Assembly (NCBI GenBank): GCA_021234155.1
Contig: JAJEKV010000003.1
Span: forward strand, 20,568,386-20,632,385
Direction of reading: 5' to 3'
Origin: Isoetes taiwanensis
Taxonomy: Eukaryota > Streptophyta > Lycopodiopsida > Isoetales > Isoetaceae
DNA: 64,000 bases
Shown here: positions 9,346-19,449 of the stretch, piece after piece
Position numbering within the stretch: the first letter of the stretch is position 1
Layout: every line of letters starts with the position of its first letter
Made by a program: the position numbers and the translations under genes
Notes under the pieces: model-generated
The model's database searches: none
What the model was told of the DNA's origin: nothing
Seen by the model: the letters and a program-made list of their open reading frames with translations, nothing else

Positions 9346-10440
9346 AGGGTTGTACTTTTATAAGGGAAGAGTGTGTGTTCCTTTGTACGAAGAATTGCGA
9401 GAATCAATTATTCGTGAGCATCATGACACCCTGCAAGCTGGGCATGGGGGTGAATGGAAAACCTATGAGCTGGTAAAAAGGCAATATTATTGGCCGGGTT
9501 TGCAAGACCAAGTGAAACAGATGGTTTCACATTTTTTGGTGTGTCAAGCTGTGAAAGCTGACCATGGCAAGACCTTGGGCCTGTTGCAACCCATTCCAGT
9601 ACTTAATGAGAGATGGTAGTGTGTGAGTATAGATTTTGTAGTCTCATTATGCCAGACTACTAAGCAGCACACCCAGATCTTAATAGTGGTTGATTGCTTG
9701 ACTAAGTATATTAAGTTTATACCTCTAAGGGATGATACGAATTTGACGTAGCTGCAGCTTATATGTAGTACGTGTTTCTGACTTTTGGGTTTCCACTATC
9801 TATTATAAGTGATAGGAATACCAAGGTCACAGGTCATATTTGGAGAGACCTGATGAAGGGGTTAAAAGTGCGATTCTATGTATGAGTAGTGGAAATCATC
9901 CCAGCACAAATGGACAACCGAGAGAATCAACATGATCCCCGAGGATATATTGAGAAGTTTTGTTCATGAAAACAATCTAAGCGGGAGGATTATTTACCCT
10001 ATTTGGAATTTGCCATAGCCATCAAGATGACGCCTTTTGTGGCTATGATGGGTAGGATCCCAAGAACTTATGCTGGGATGCAAAAGTATCTCAAAACAGA
10101 AGCAACTATGAATATGCTTCATGATATGGATGCAATACTGCGTCAATGCAAGTTGAATTTGCAAAGGGCTCAGGAATGATATAAGTCTAGTGCTAATAAG
10201 CATAGACGAGATGTCTCCTGTGAGGAAGAAGACTATTTTTTTTCTGAGAGTGGTCTATCCTTTGTCACTAAGGGTGAATAGTTTTTGACCTTTAGTGAAA
10301 GGACGAGTGCCTAAGCTTTCCGCGCGATATGCCGGGCCCTTTAAAATTCTGAAAAGAATAGGTCCAATAGCATATGAGTTGAGCTTATCACAGGACCTTG
10401 GGATCCATCCTGTATTTCATATAAGTCAAATGAAGTGTAG
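9346..10440 (+). pseudogene. Gypsy integrase (degenerate)
   Basis: The zinc-binding N-terminus is seen as IIREHHDTLQAGHGGEWK and FLVCQAVKAD, with the first cysteine of the usual CxxC missing. The catalytic core follows (ILIVVDCLTKY, then FPLSIISDRN), and a GPY/F-like C-terminus at about 10327-10380 (FKILKRIGPIAYEL). In copy 1, the glutamate-bearing motif is scrambled at 9870-9945. Copy 2 retains it as GNHPQTNGQTERIN in an open frame at 20754-21161. Stops at about 9619, 9750 and 9782 occur in both copies. Confidence 0.85.
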
Positions 10441-10654
10441 TTAGTCCTAAGAGTATACCGCTTGTCTTAAACTCCTCTATAATGCCAGAATATCTTTTGG
10501 ATAAAAGAGTTCGGCAAGAAATGCGCAACAGAGATGTTGTAGAACATTTGGTCTTGGGATGCAGGCAGACTCCATAGGATGCCATATGGGAGTCGGATGA
10601 GTTTGCGCAGCGGTATCCTCACTTGAACTAATTAAAATACCTTAAGGACAAGGT

Positions 10655-10672
10655 CTTAGAGGAGGGAGGAAT
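10655..10672 (+). promoter_or_regulatory. Polypurine tract of gypsy
   Basis: AGAGGAGGGAGGAA immediately precedes the 3' LTR start TGTTACAGG at 10673. It is the expected plus-strand primer. Confidence 0.85.
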
Positions 10673-12253
10673 TGTTACAGGTGCTTCCAGGGGTATGGCC
10701 GGTAACGGACTCCTGATGGAATTCCATAAGCACGGGAGTACCGTCGATAGCATGTCGGGGGCATAGTGGCTATGTGACGGACCATAAGCCCGTAATCGGG
10801 CTATGGGGACATACCGGGGCTAGCAAAGTTGGCCATAGGGGCGCAACTTTTAATGTTTATGGATAAAACATTAGAAATGGTTCTTTGACATTAATATTAA
10901 TGTTAAAGGGCGCCACATGGCACTTTTGTATTGGTTAGAATGGGATAATAAGGTGCATGGCTAGCTTTTCTGATATGCGGCTGTTTGAATGGCAGCAGGC
11001 CGAATTGCTCTCAGATATCGCATGCCAGGGCATGATAGACACCTGGATGTGATCAGAACTGCTTGATAATGCATGCAAGAGTAGAAATCGATCCTATTTA
11101 AAGCCGGGGGAGGGGAAAGGGGGCTTTGGAAAGACCCACGGATTGAAAAGCATGGCAATTCTTCTGTTCTTGTGCAAATTGAATTGCGATTGCTGATTCA
11201 AAGCCATATAGCCCAAATCCGAACTCTATCTGTTACGAATGCTCTGTTCTTCCTGCAAATTTATCAACTTATTAAAATGTAAAACACCACAGAGTACTCG
11301 ATTTACTACCCAACTGGACTGACTAGAAGAGATGTCACCAAGTCAAGCTACTACGCAAGACTGTATGAGAACAAGCTCTTTCTAGCCACCAACCATTGGT
11401 GTTGCAGGAACTCCTTCTAATGATATGAGCAAGCAAGAAACAAGAGAAAATACTAGAAGAGCAAGGCTAAGCTCTTCATCAAACATAGAAAGAAGCAGAT
11501 CTAGTTGTGCAGTCATTTTAGACCTCTATGCACCTTTCTGGGCATAACTTTCACACCGTAAGGAATCTATGGACAAAAAGCCCAATCTGGAAGCTAGACT
11601 TCAAGAGGTTTACAATAAGGTAAGGATTGCCGATTTCTGAGTTGTGGTCGCGGAGATATCACGTCTCAAAGTTGTCCTTCTATTTATAGGTAACAATACC
11701 CTTATTTTTTGCCTTTTTGCTTTTAAATAAAGGTCAAGGTTTATTTTTAGCTCTCTCTTTGATAATATCAAGGCTTAGACATACTGGATGGCTTTCTTCC
11801 TTGATCATATCAATAAATATTATTCCATGCAAGACCACTCCCCCGAGCACCATATCACTATCATCTTTATTCTGGTTCTTTACTACATCACTGGGTAGTG
11901 TTATTAAGAGCTAGAAGGAATCACGTTGTTCCTTGCTTGTAATGCTTGCAAGCTTTGAATGGATTCTGTTGCAAGAGCATTGCTTTGTATTTGGAATACA
12001 AGGACATTGCATTGATCTGCGCCAGGTTCATACTTGCATCCATAGAATTATCTCAGGGAGATAATTCACTGATCCTTGTGTGCAAAGGATCATTTGATTC
12101 TTTTGGAAAGAATCAAGAGGAAGCTCGGCTTCCTAATTAGTCTCTGAGAGACTAATCCCATCGGTCGTGGGGAACTCTGGGAGTTCGTGGCATGTGCGAT
12201 AGACCGTTGCCTCTCCCCATTGTTTGGGAAGCTGCAGAATTTGCTGCATGATA
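10673..12253 (+). repeat. Gypsy 3' LTR (holds a solo LTR)
   Basis: It matches the 5' LTR but is longer by about 630 bp because of an insertion at 11231-11857. It is followed by the target duplication CCTCA (12254-12258). Confidence 0.87.
11231..11857 (+). mobile_element. Solo LTR inserted in the gypsy 3' LTR
   Basis: A 627-bp insertion absent from the 5' LTR. It begins TGTTACGAATGC, ends CACCATATCA and is flanked by CTATC on both sides (11226-11230 and 11858-11862). TG...CA ends plus a 5-bp target duplication identify an LTR left after recombination. It contains a TATA-like TCTATTTATAGG near 11680. The same insertion is in copy 2 at 22211-22837, so it predates the 11-kb duplication. Confidence 0.85.
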
Positions 12254-12258
12254 CCTCA

Positions 12259-13265
12259 TCAAAATTCTTGGGAAAGTTAGGTCTAAAATAGTCATTATCT
12301 CGTGTATTTCAATATCTTGAAATCTTTTGCTTGTTCCTGCTTCAGTTCTCCCATATGCATTCAAGTCCTATTGTTTAACATCCTCCTTTAACTTATCAAC
12401 CTTTATAAGCCTTTTTTTTCTAATCGGGTTGCCACATACTCCTTTTATATTTCCCTCATTGTTGTCATGTCTTTGTCCTTTTTCAACTTTCTCATTGTCT
12501 CTGTTACTTTCATTCGCTAAGCTATTATTGTTGTCATAAACTTGTTCTGTTTCAGCATTTCCAATATCTCTGTTACTTTCATTTGCTGGATTATTCCCGT
12601 GGTTCACATATCAATTTGTTTTTCGATCACTTCATCATCATATAGATCTACTCTTGCATCTGAACCTTTAACTTTAGTATCCGTATCAGTAATGAGACCA
12701 GATCTGCCATATATGACATGCCTAGAGTTATAAAGAATGGATTCATCAAAATTGTACATGTCTTCTAACTATAATCCTTCTCTTTTCAAGCTGATATATT
12801 CTGTACCCCTTGGACATGTTCTCATACCCTACAAGAAACCCTTTTATTGCTTGATCATCTAATGTTTTCCTTAGAGCGTTGGGCACATGTACAAAAGCAA
12901 TACTTCCGAAATCTATAAGAAAGTCATATCTTATTTTTCTTTTACTCCATATTTTTCTACAACTTGGCTATTTAAGCTCAGATGGCAAACTGCTTTTGGA
13001 TGTACACAAATTGCTCTTATAGCCCCTTCCCATAAGAAATTTGGAAGTCCCGACGACTTAAGCATGGACCTTAATGATTAAGACATGTTCTTCCTCTCGC
13101 CTACCCCATTTTGTTGGGGAATATGACTGCAAGTAATTTGTCTTTATTCCTTTTTTGATGCAATAGCGTTTAAATTCCTCTGCAACATATTCCCCACCTC
13201 GATCTGACCTTAAACATTTGAGCCTTTTTCCCAGTTTCTCTCTCTACTTCAACCTCATAGACTTT
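12259..13265 (-). pseudogene. Ty1/copia integrase and linker (copy 1)
   Basis: On the minus strand, 13250-12780 encodes a copia integrase core. Its LRSDRGGEYV and YSP...NGVAERKN-type residues are split by frameshifts, followed by LPNFLWEGAIRAAVYIQNR and KGFLVGYENMSKGYRIYQ. The linker to the reverse transcriptase runs down to FPRIL next to the gypsy insertion. It is the upstream part of the element whose reverse transcriptase lies at 4478-4954. Copy 1 has more lesions than copy 2; for example, KTLDDQ to LPSTSL is broken here. Confidence 0.82.
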
Positions 13266-13754
13266 AAAAACATTAAATGCTTGATGGAGGATGACACGTC
13301 TATGCAGACTGCACTATGTCTTCAAAAGCACGGTGAGCCTCCATGGAAACATACTGACATCCGATGAGCGACAAGTCCGAGACCAAAAGCACTAGCACTC
13401 GCATTGGGGTTACAATAGTAAACGGGACGTCGGCGGGCAATTGAATATGTAAGAAGACACTTCAAAGCAGCACAAAAACCTACTTGGCGGTGCACTGATG
13501 GATCAGGGGACGTGGCAGCGCATTCCAAAATTTGGGTAAGTTCCCAGACAGCATGACCGGGGTTTTGCCAACCTCATTCATTAGGAATGTATATGCAATT
13601 TCAGTTGTGATCCAGGGTTTCTCCTACTTGCCAGACATTACAGCGCATGAAGTGTGGATCCCACCGAAGGTCTGTAGAAATGTGTGCCGGAGTCCAATCA
13701 GTATGACCAGCCAGAGCCTTGGTCCAAAAAAGGAGGAGCCGGCCGATTAAGAGA
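13266..13754. other. Unidentified repeat sequence
   Basis: The minus strand has an open frame of about 68 codons (76 in copy 2) with YYCNPNASASAFGL-type residues that I do not recognise. It may be the remains of another retroelement coding region. There is nothing else to support a gene. Confidence 0.3.
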
Positions 13755-15470
13755 CTAACGCCATGGAGGTGCTCCTAATGATGCATGAAGAGTTTCATGC
13801 CGAGGAGAAGGATGCATCATAGGCTGTTGAGCTTGGTCGTGGAACTCTTGAAGCAGATCGGCATCTAGGGTTTGACACCAACGTTCCCATTCTGAACAGG
13901 GAAGAAGTGTGTTGGTAGGAGGAGGAACCCAGTCCAGAAGAATTATTTGACCATCAAGATAGGCACGGAGACTGTTGAGGGCACCTAAGTGCTCAGTAGA
14001 TCTGAGCGAATTGAATCCCCATGTCCTCATGCAAATTTTTGCGGACTTGTTGTAAGGTTTCTACAATTCAAAGAGACAACTGTCGAGCTAGCTCGGGCAT
14101 GTACTCACCAAGAGCGTTGACCCATGACTGATCTTGAAGATATTTATTTTCCTGTCGTAACAGCCATTGGGCATTTGAATCACCTTGAACGGTATGGTGT
14201 GGACCCTCATCAAACTTATCCTGTATGCCAGCCAAATAGAAACCGTGCATGACATATGCCATTGGTTGAACAAGGCGAAGAATAAAGAATTCCTTGATCT
14301 TTACAAGGAATAAGTTGAAATATAAGAAGAGCACAAAGAAGGCCTTTGTCTTCAATGGAAAGATCAGGTTATATGGTGAGCAGAGCCTTGCTGGTAAGAG
14401 AGCCATGAAGGGTTCTATTAGCAGTGAATCACTTGAGCAAAAAAAGATGTTGTCGGGACTGAACATAGTCCAGATAGCTCGTGGGTTTTGGAAAATCATC
14501 CTGCATGTGAACAACTAAGGAGATGTAGGTCTCATGCTGATGATGAGATCGGTAGACTGAATTGCCTGCTGCAGCTGATGTTCCAAATCATGGATTTTGT
14601 TGTCTTCTCAACGGGGAGACGGAGTTGTTCCTTGATCTTTATGTGAGAATGAGTGGCCTGTGAGGACGAAGGGCCGTGAGTGGAAATCTGCAGCTGAAGA
14701 CTAGCAATCTCAGCATCATCCACGAGCTTCTGTTTTTGCATGTCACTAAGCTGCATTTGCAAATCCGTGACCTGTGTCTGTACTGTTGTTAGCTGTCCTT
14801 CCAAGACAGTCATGCGAATTTCACCCTACATATTGGCATGTTGTTGATGAGTATACTCATTTTGCAACCCCGTATAGAGAGCCTTAGCGTCAACAAGGAG
14901 CTTGTCTCTTCCTGTGATCTGAGTCGGGAGCTCAGTGATAGTAACCTGGAGTTGGGCTTGTTGTTCTTCTAGTGCAGTGCGTGTCTCTTGTTCTTTAAGG
15001 AGAGCAGCCCTAGTGTCCAGCAAAGCCCCGTGCTTACTCTGAAGACTTTTTTCCAAAGTCTGATTCTGAGCGTGGGCTGCCTGAAGATCACGCTGCAAGG
15101 CTTCAGTGGAATCCATGTATTCTTTAACTAATGAAGTGATCTTGCAACTCCTGGAGTTTGAGCATGCAATTAGCAACAATCTGCTCATATTGATACAGTG
15201 CCGGTCTGGTGGGTGGAGGAAGGAGCAGCTGGAGAGACAAAGGCGATTGGTGAGTAGAGGTTTGAGAGACTTGGTGGGAGGTAGAAGCATCAGCCTGAGT
15301 AGACTGAGAGGAGGGGATATTGATGACCTTGGAAGGTGTGGGGCACGGATCTTGCAGTCATGGAGATGGTTGGGCGTCAAGGCATGGCCGAGAGGTCTCT
15401 TCTTAAAGTTCCCGGACTGGACGGATGATAGAGTAGGTGCGATTGGAAGCTTGAGAAGTGGCGTCTAATC
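13755..15470 (-). pseudogene. Degenerate coiled-coil ORF series, family unknown (copy 1)
   Basis: Three successive minus-strand blocks look like remains of one protein. The upstream block (15380-14530) is heptad-rich (TALEEQQAQLQVTITELPTQ, VTDLQMQLSDMQKQKLVDDA), implying a long coiled coil. The middle block (about 14300-14068) has LVQPMAYVMHGFYLAGIQDK and ends YMPELARQLSL. The last (14030-13755) has LRAYLDGQIILLDWVPPPTN, then FHDQAQQPMMHPSPRHETL. The blocks are separated by stops and frameshifts, and the set recurs in copy 2. It could be a structural ORF of a lineage-specific retroelement or a captured gene. I do not assign a function. Confidence 0.4.
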
Positions 15471-15949
15471 GTCTGGTGGACAAGCGACTAGGTTCTGGAA
15501 GATATTGATAAATAATGGCTTGGAAATGAGCACCCATCGCAGACTCAAGACCCGAACCAGGAGATTGGCGAATCCTGTCAACTTCATGAAGAAGACGTTG
15601 GAACAGAATCTGCGGCTAATCCACAAAGCTACTGGAATGAATGGCGACAATAGCAGTATGGAAAAAATGCTTGTTGATGTGGGAGTTACTTGATAGAGTA
15701 CCCATAGAACTTCCTCTATAAAAACTTCACTATATTGGTAAGCTTATGTGTGGCGGCAGCATATGGAACTTGACCATAAATAGTGACATCATGATCCTAT
15801 AAAGCAGCCCAATTTAAAGAAGGAGTGCGTCTAGGCAGTTGAAATACCTGTGCCAACAAGTTGGCCGAACTTGCTAGATTACGTCGTTTCATTTGGTCGG
15901 TTTATTCCTAGGGGGTACTAGCTTTATATATGGTTAACAGTTATCGGGT
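15471..15949. other. Unassigned stretch
   Basis: There are no recognised coding motifs or repeats. The sequence is duplicated at about 26470-26948. Confidence 0.3.
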
Positions 15950-16150
15950 CGACTATGGCAGAGAGAGGTCGACTCCCGTGGCTATGGCAAGACTGCTTAC
16001 TCCGGCGGCTATGGCGAGAGAGCTTGCTCCGGCGGCTATGACGAGAGAGCTTGCTCCGACGGCTATGGCGAAAGCGCTTGCTCCGGCGGCTATGGCAAGA
16101 GAGCTTGCTCCGGCGGAGTTGTGACGAGAGGGCTTGCTCCGGTGGAGTTG
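15950..16150. repeat. 27-bp minisatellite, about 7 units (copy 1)
   Basis: Head-to-tail units close to CTTGCTCCGGCGGCTATGGC plus AAGAGAG. Because 27 is a multiple of three, all frames stay open and would encode 9-residue repeats such as MARELAPAA. Flanking sequence gives no sign of a gene. The same array is at 26949-27149. Confidence 0.9.
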
Positions 16151-16249
16151 TTGCCTCCACAACATGGGTTTACCAAAGGCAAGCCTCTAATTTAAATATG
16201 GAATAGATGCACTATAAATACTAGAAGAACGATTATTGCCTTTAAGAAA

Positions 16250-16500
16250 GAAGTTGGCTTATCGGTAAAGGTGTTGGCTTGGGTGTAGAAGGTCAGGGGT
16301 TCAATCCCATGATGTCCCATGATGTACCTTTTGCTTAAAAGAACTGCTAACTGGATAAAACAAAACATTAAATATGATAACAAAGGGATAAACCCATATA
16401 AAGAGAGTTGGCAAAATGGAAAGAGTGTTGGGTTGGAAATGGAAGGTCATGGGTTCGAAATGGAGGGAAAAAGAAAGAACTTTTTTTTTTTTTTTTAAGC
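16250..16500 (+). repeat. Dimeric tRNA-like SINE with pol III terminator (copy 1)
   Basis: Two tRNA-like promoter modules follow each other. The first has an A box TGGCTTATCGG (16255-16265) and a B box GGTTCAATCC (16299-16308). The second has TGGCAAAATGG (16409-16419) and GGTTCGAAAT (16452-16461). Spacing within each module is 33-34 bp, normal for internal RNA polymerase III promoters. A run of T at about 16481-16497 would terminate transcription. No complete cloverleaf is present, so this is a SINE or relic and not a tRNA gene. The copy 2 equivalent starts at 27249. Confidence 0.6.
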
Positions 16501-16526
16501 ACGTATTTTTATACGGCAGACCGTAT

Positions 16527-16596
16527 ATGGGGCGCTGCTAGCATTATACGCTAATAACTTTCGAAAAGAAACACCTCATCCGCTAGCAGCGCCCCT
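16527..16596. repeat. Short inverted repeat (GGGGCGCTGCTAGC)
   Basis: A 14-base arm at about 16528-16541 and its perfect complement at about 16582-16595 enclose 40 bases. In copy 2, one base of the left arm differs (GCTGTTAGC). This could be a tiny foldback element or a chance stem. Confidence 0.55.
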
Positions 16597-16599
16597 TTT

Positions 16600-18731
16600 G
16601 ACTTTTCGCCTTGGTGTTGCCATTTCAACCTCGGGAAACGTGCTCCCTAGGGTATTTGGGAGGTGCCTGATCCATTGGAACCATTTTCGCCTTCATCTGA
16701 GCTACCAACGAAAAGTTATGGCCTATCTAAACCGGGGTCCTCCAGTCACACCTTCTTCCCTCCAAAATCGCCCTAAACTTCCTAAATCTCAACATTTTCT
16801 TACATCAACCTAGCACAAGACTAAATTACCGAAAAGTTAGGCAGTCCAACTAGCTTAACTCTCACTTAAATATCTCCTGGATCTTGGTTAACCCTGCTTA
16901 ATAAATTTACAGCATAGGTTATGTCAAGACGTGTACAAATGCTCAAACACAATAGGCAACCAATCAATTCCCAATATGCCACTCCTTCTATTTTAGATTT
17001 TTTCTCATCATTCTTAGGGCACTTTCCTTTGATACTATTGGCATCCTTGCATCATTACAGTTTTCCATGTGAAACCTTTTGAAAATGGCTTTAAGGAATT
17101 GTGCCTGGTTCAGCACTGAGCACACGAGGTATGAGGCTTTCAACCTTGGGAACAATGTTGCAGATCATGGTGTTAATGCCACATGATTTCATCACATCAT
17201 GGCACAGCTTGTGGATGAAGTGAACTTGCCAGATATTGATGTTGCATAGTTAACAAAGTTGTCACAAAGCAATACTGATGAGGAGCCTAGGGCTAATGTC
17301 AAGCCAATAAATTTTGAGCATTCGGAGCCATCAGGTTGTTGTCCAGGTAATGTTGTGCACCGTCGGCATGAACCTTCTGCTACAAAGACTATCCCCCCCC
17401 CAACACAAGGGGTATGCTCGAGTAGAACAACAAAGGACCTGGCATAAGTGGCATTGTCCATATTAGCTGCTTTTCGTGAAAAGCGCAGACAAGAAAAGGC
17501 CTTGAGAGTTGAGAGAGGCTAAAGGTTGGAAGGTTGGAGGCCAAGAAAATAGAGGCTGCAAGGAAGAGAACACTAAGAGAGGAGAAGAACAAGAAGAGGG
17601 TACAGACAAAGAGGGAGGAAAGAGAAGGCAGGAAAAGGATTGATGTTCAATTTGAGCTACGCACCTAGAAAGTTTTGAAAATTCATGGGCAGTCAAGAGA
17701 GGCATCCACATTCGGTTGCCAAAGGGCCAACAATCTGGATGCCAAGAGGAGGATGCCAATTTCGATGTAGTTGAGTAAGAGAAGTGTGTGCCATGCAGTC
17801 AACCTTCAATTAGCAAAGATGGTCATACATCTCCATTCAGGAACATCCGGAACTGGGTGGATACTATTGCATCACTGCAACATGTGGAACATGTTTGCCT
17901 ACATGTTGGAAAGGTGGCCAAAACCTAGCATGGAGGGCAAGTTATTAATAACTACGATGTAAGAGATGGGACCTGCCATGCCAGGGCAATTGGAAGGATA
18001 GGTTAGCAGGCTCCTGGAAGAGGCATATAATGAGGGTGCCTTATTGGTGAGTGGTAATGCAATGAATATACACTTGAAGGTGGATCAGGTATGTTGATTT
18101 AGATACTAGTCCAGCCTGTGACAATATCATTGCAATTGACAAGGCTAGGATTATAAGGGGTATGGTAGAGGATGGGTTTAAGAAAGACATAATTCCAAAG
18201 TCTAATATATGAGATACGCTACTGCGTAGATGAAGAAGATGGCTAAGGTATGAGGCTCGGATGATCTGATTTTGTGTCATGATGACCTCGCTAACTTTAT
18301 AGGGGTTACGTGGTCAAACTATTTTTTTGACTGAACCTTGTTTGTCTCAATCGTTAACTATGATCTCACTTTGACCTGTTGGTTATGCAGGTCTCGAGCT
18401 TCACACCAGATTTTGTTGATGTCAATGAGCCAAAAATTGGGGCACATCCAGCATATGATAGTGAGGAGATAATTGACGAGAGCAATGCCTACAAAAGTAG
18501 TCATTAACAGCTGGTGACTATTATTGCTTGTTAATTTGTATACACACCCCTAGATTGATTTGTAAATGGAATTTATATTGCTTCTTATGCTAAATGGCAT
18601 AGTAAAGCTTGCAACAGGAAGATTGCAACAGAAAGTCAACAAAAGCAGTTCGCGCGCACAGAAGTATCATTGTTATGTGATAAAAAAAAAAAAAAAGCTT
18701 GCATTGCTCAAAAAGGTAGCAGTGTTCACAG
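16600..18731. other. Unassigned repeat DNA (copy 1)
   Basis: The stretch includes the wording ACGAAAAGTTATGGCC, seen in several LTR-like repeats of this window, and a purine-rich block (17500-17640). It carries no convincing coding region. A short A run (18680-18695) precedes the duplication border. Confidence 0.3.
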
Positions 18732-19131
18732 AACTGGCGTGAATAAATTTACCTTGTTTTTTTTTTACTTTTTACTTACAAAAGTTGGACTAAGATGGGA
18801 AAGATATTGGAATATCTTGACACCTTATAACTAATCCTATGCACCTAGTTAATGTCGTATGAAGAGGATTAAAACCATAGGAATTTTGGCTAAGCGACGG
18901 GGTCGACTTAATAGACCAAATTCTTATGAAGAAATAGATAATGCTATTTAATGGGAAAGTTGCATGCTCGACCTTCCTAGGTGAATTTAGGGAAGACTCC
19001 CAATGACTAGGAATTGGTCAAGACCAAGGAATAATTCCAACCTTTATGAGGTTGATGAATCAAGTATTCTCGGAATACTTAGATAAGTTTGTCGAGGTGT
19101 CCCTCGATGATGTGTATTCATAAATGTTAGA

Positions 19132-19449
19132 AGAATAAGAATAAGAATAAGAATAAGAATAAGAATAAGAATAATAAGAATAAGAATAGTTTTTTATCGT
19201 CCACTGAGACCAATCGGCCTATGGGACCCTGAAGGAGCGCAGCAAACTTATTACTCTTCGAACCCTTGCTTGCCCCGAAGGGTTTTCGAGGGAAAAACCG
19301 TGGCAGTAATAAGAATGCTGTCAAACTGTACAAGTATACATCATTATGAAATAAATGTGTATGTACATGTCAAGCGCGTGCCCGAGGACATAGCTGATCT
19401 CGCATGTCCATGACCTCCTGAAGGTATGATCCTAGCACCCGTACGAAAG
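19132..19449 (-). mobile_element. LINE tail in gypsy RT (copy 2)
   Basis: This is the duplicate of 8161-8466, with two extra AATAAG units in the tail. Confidence 0.85.

Larger units (their letters stand above)
4960..12253 (+). mobile_element. Ty3/gypsy LTR retrotransposon (degenerate, full-length outline)
   Basis: The element starts with TGTTACAGG at 4960 and ends at about 12253. It is flanked by CCTCA at 4955-4959 and 12254-12258. Joining the flanks restores the copia frame (FDEAMASADA), confirming a 5-bp target duplication. Order: 5' LTR, tRNA-Met primer site, gag, zinc knuckle, reverse transcriptase, RNase H, integrase with a GPY/F-like end, polypurine tract, 3' LTR. Protease and the first half of the reverse transcriptase are missing between 7560 and about 8000. 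Stops and frameshifts are numerous, so it is not autonomous. No chromodomain was seen. Confidence 0.88.
7762..18731 (+). repeat. 11-kb tandem duplication, copy 1
   Basis: This block recurs immediately downstream at 18732-29738 in the same orientation. Both copies start at AACTGGCGTGAATAAA, and both are followed at their ends by sequence joined through AACT (7762-7765, 18732-18735 and 29735-29738). The junction thus shows 4 bp of microhomology. It contains the 3' part of the gypsy element, the copia integrase segment, unidentified ORFs, a minisatellite and a SINE. Upstream of 7762, only copy 1 has the rest of the gypsy element, so copy 1 has the original left flank and copy 2 the original right flank. 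Confidence 0.92.

Noticed and set aside
15950-16150. A CRISPR-like array
   Set aside because: Units are directly adjacent with no unique spacers, in a plant nuclear context: a minisatellite.
16600-18731. A DNA transposase in the right part of the 11-kb block
   Set aside because: Several short frames look protein-like, but no DDE, hAT or MULE motif could be read with confidence.
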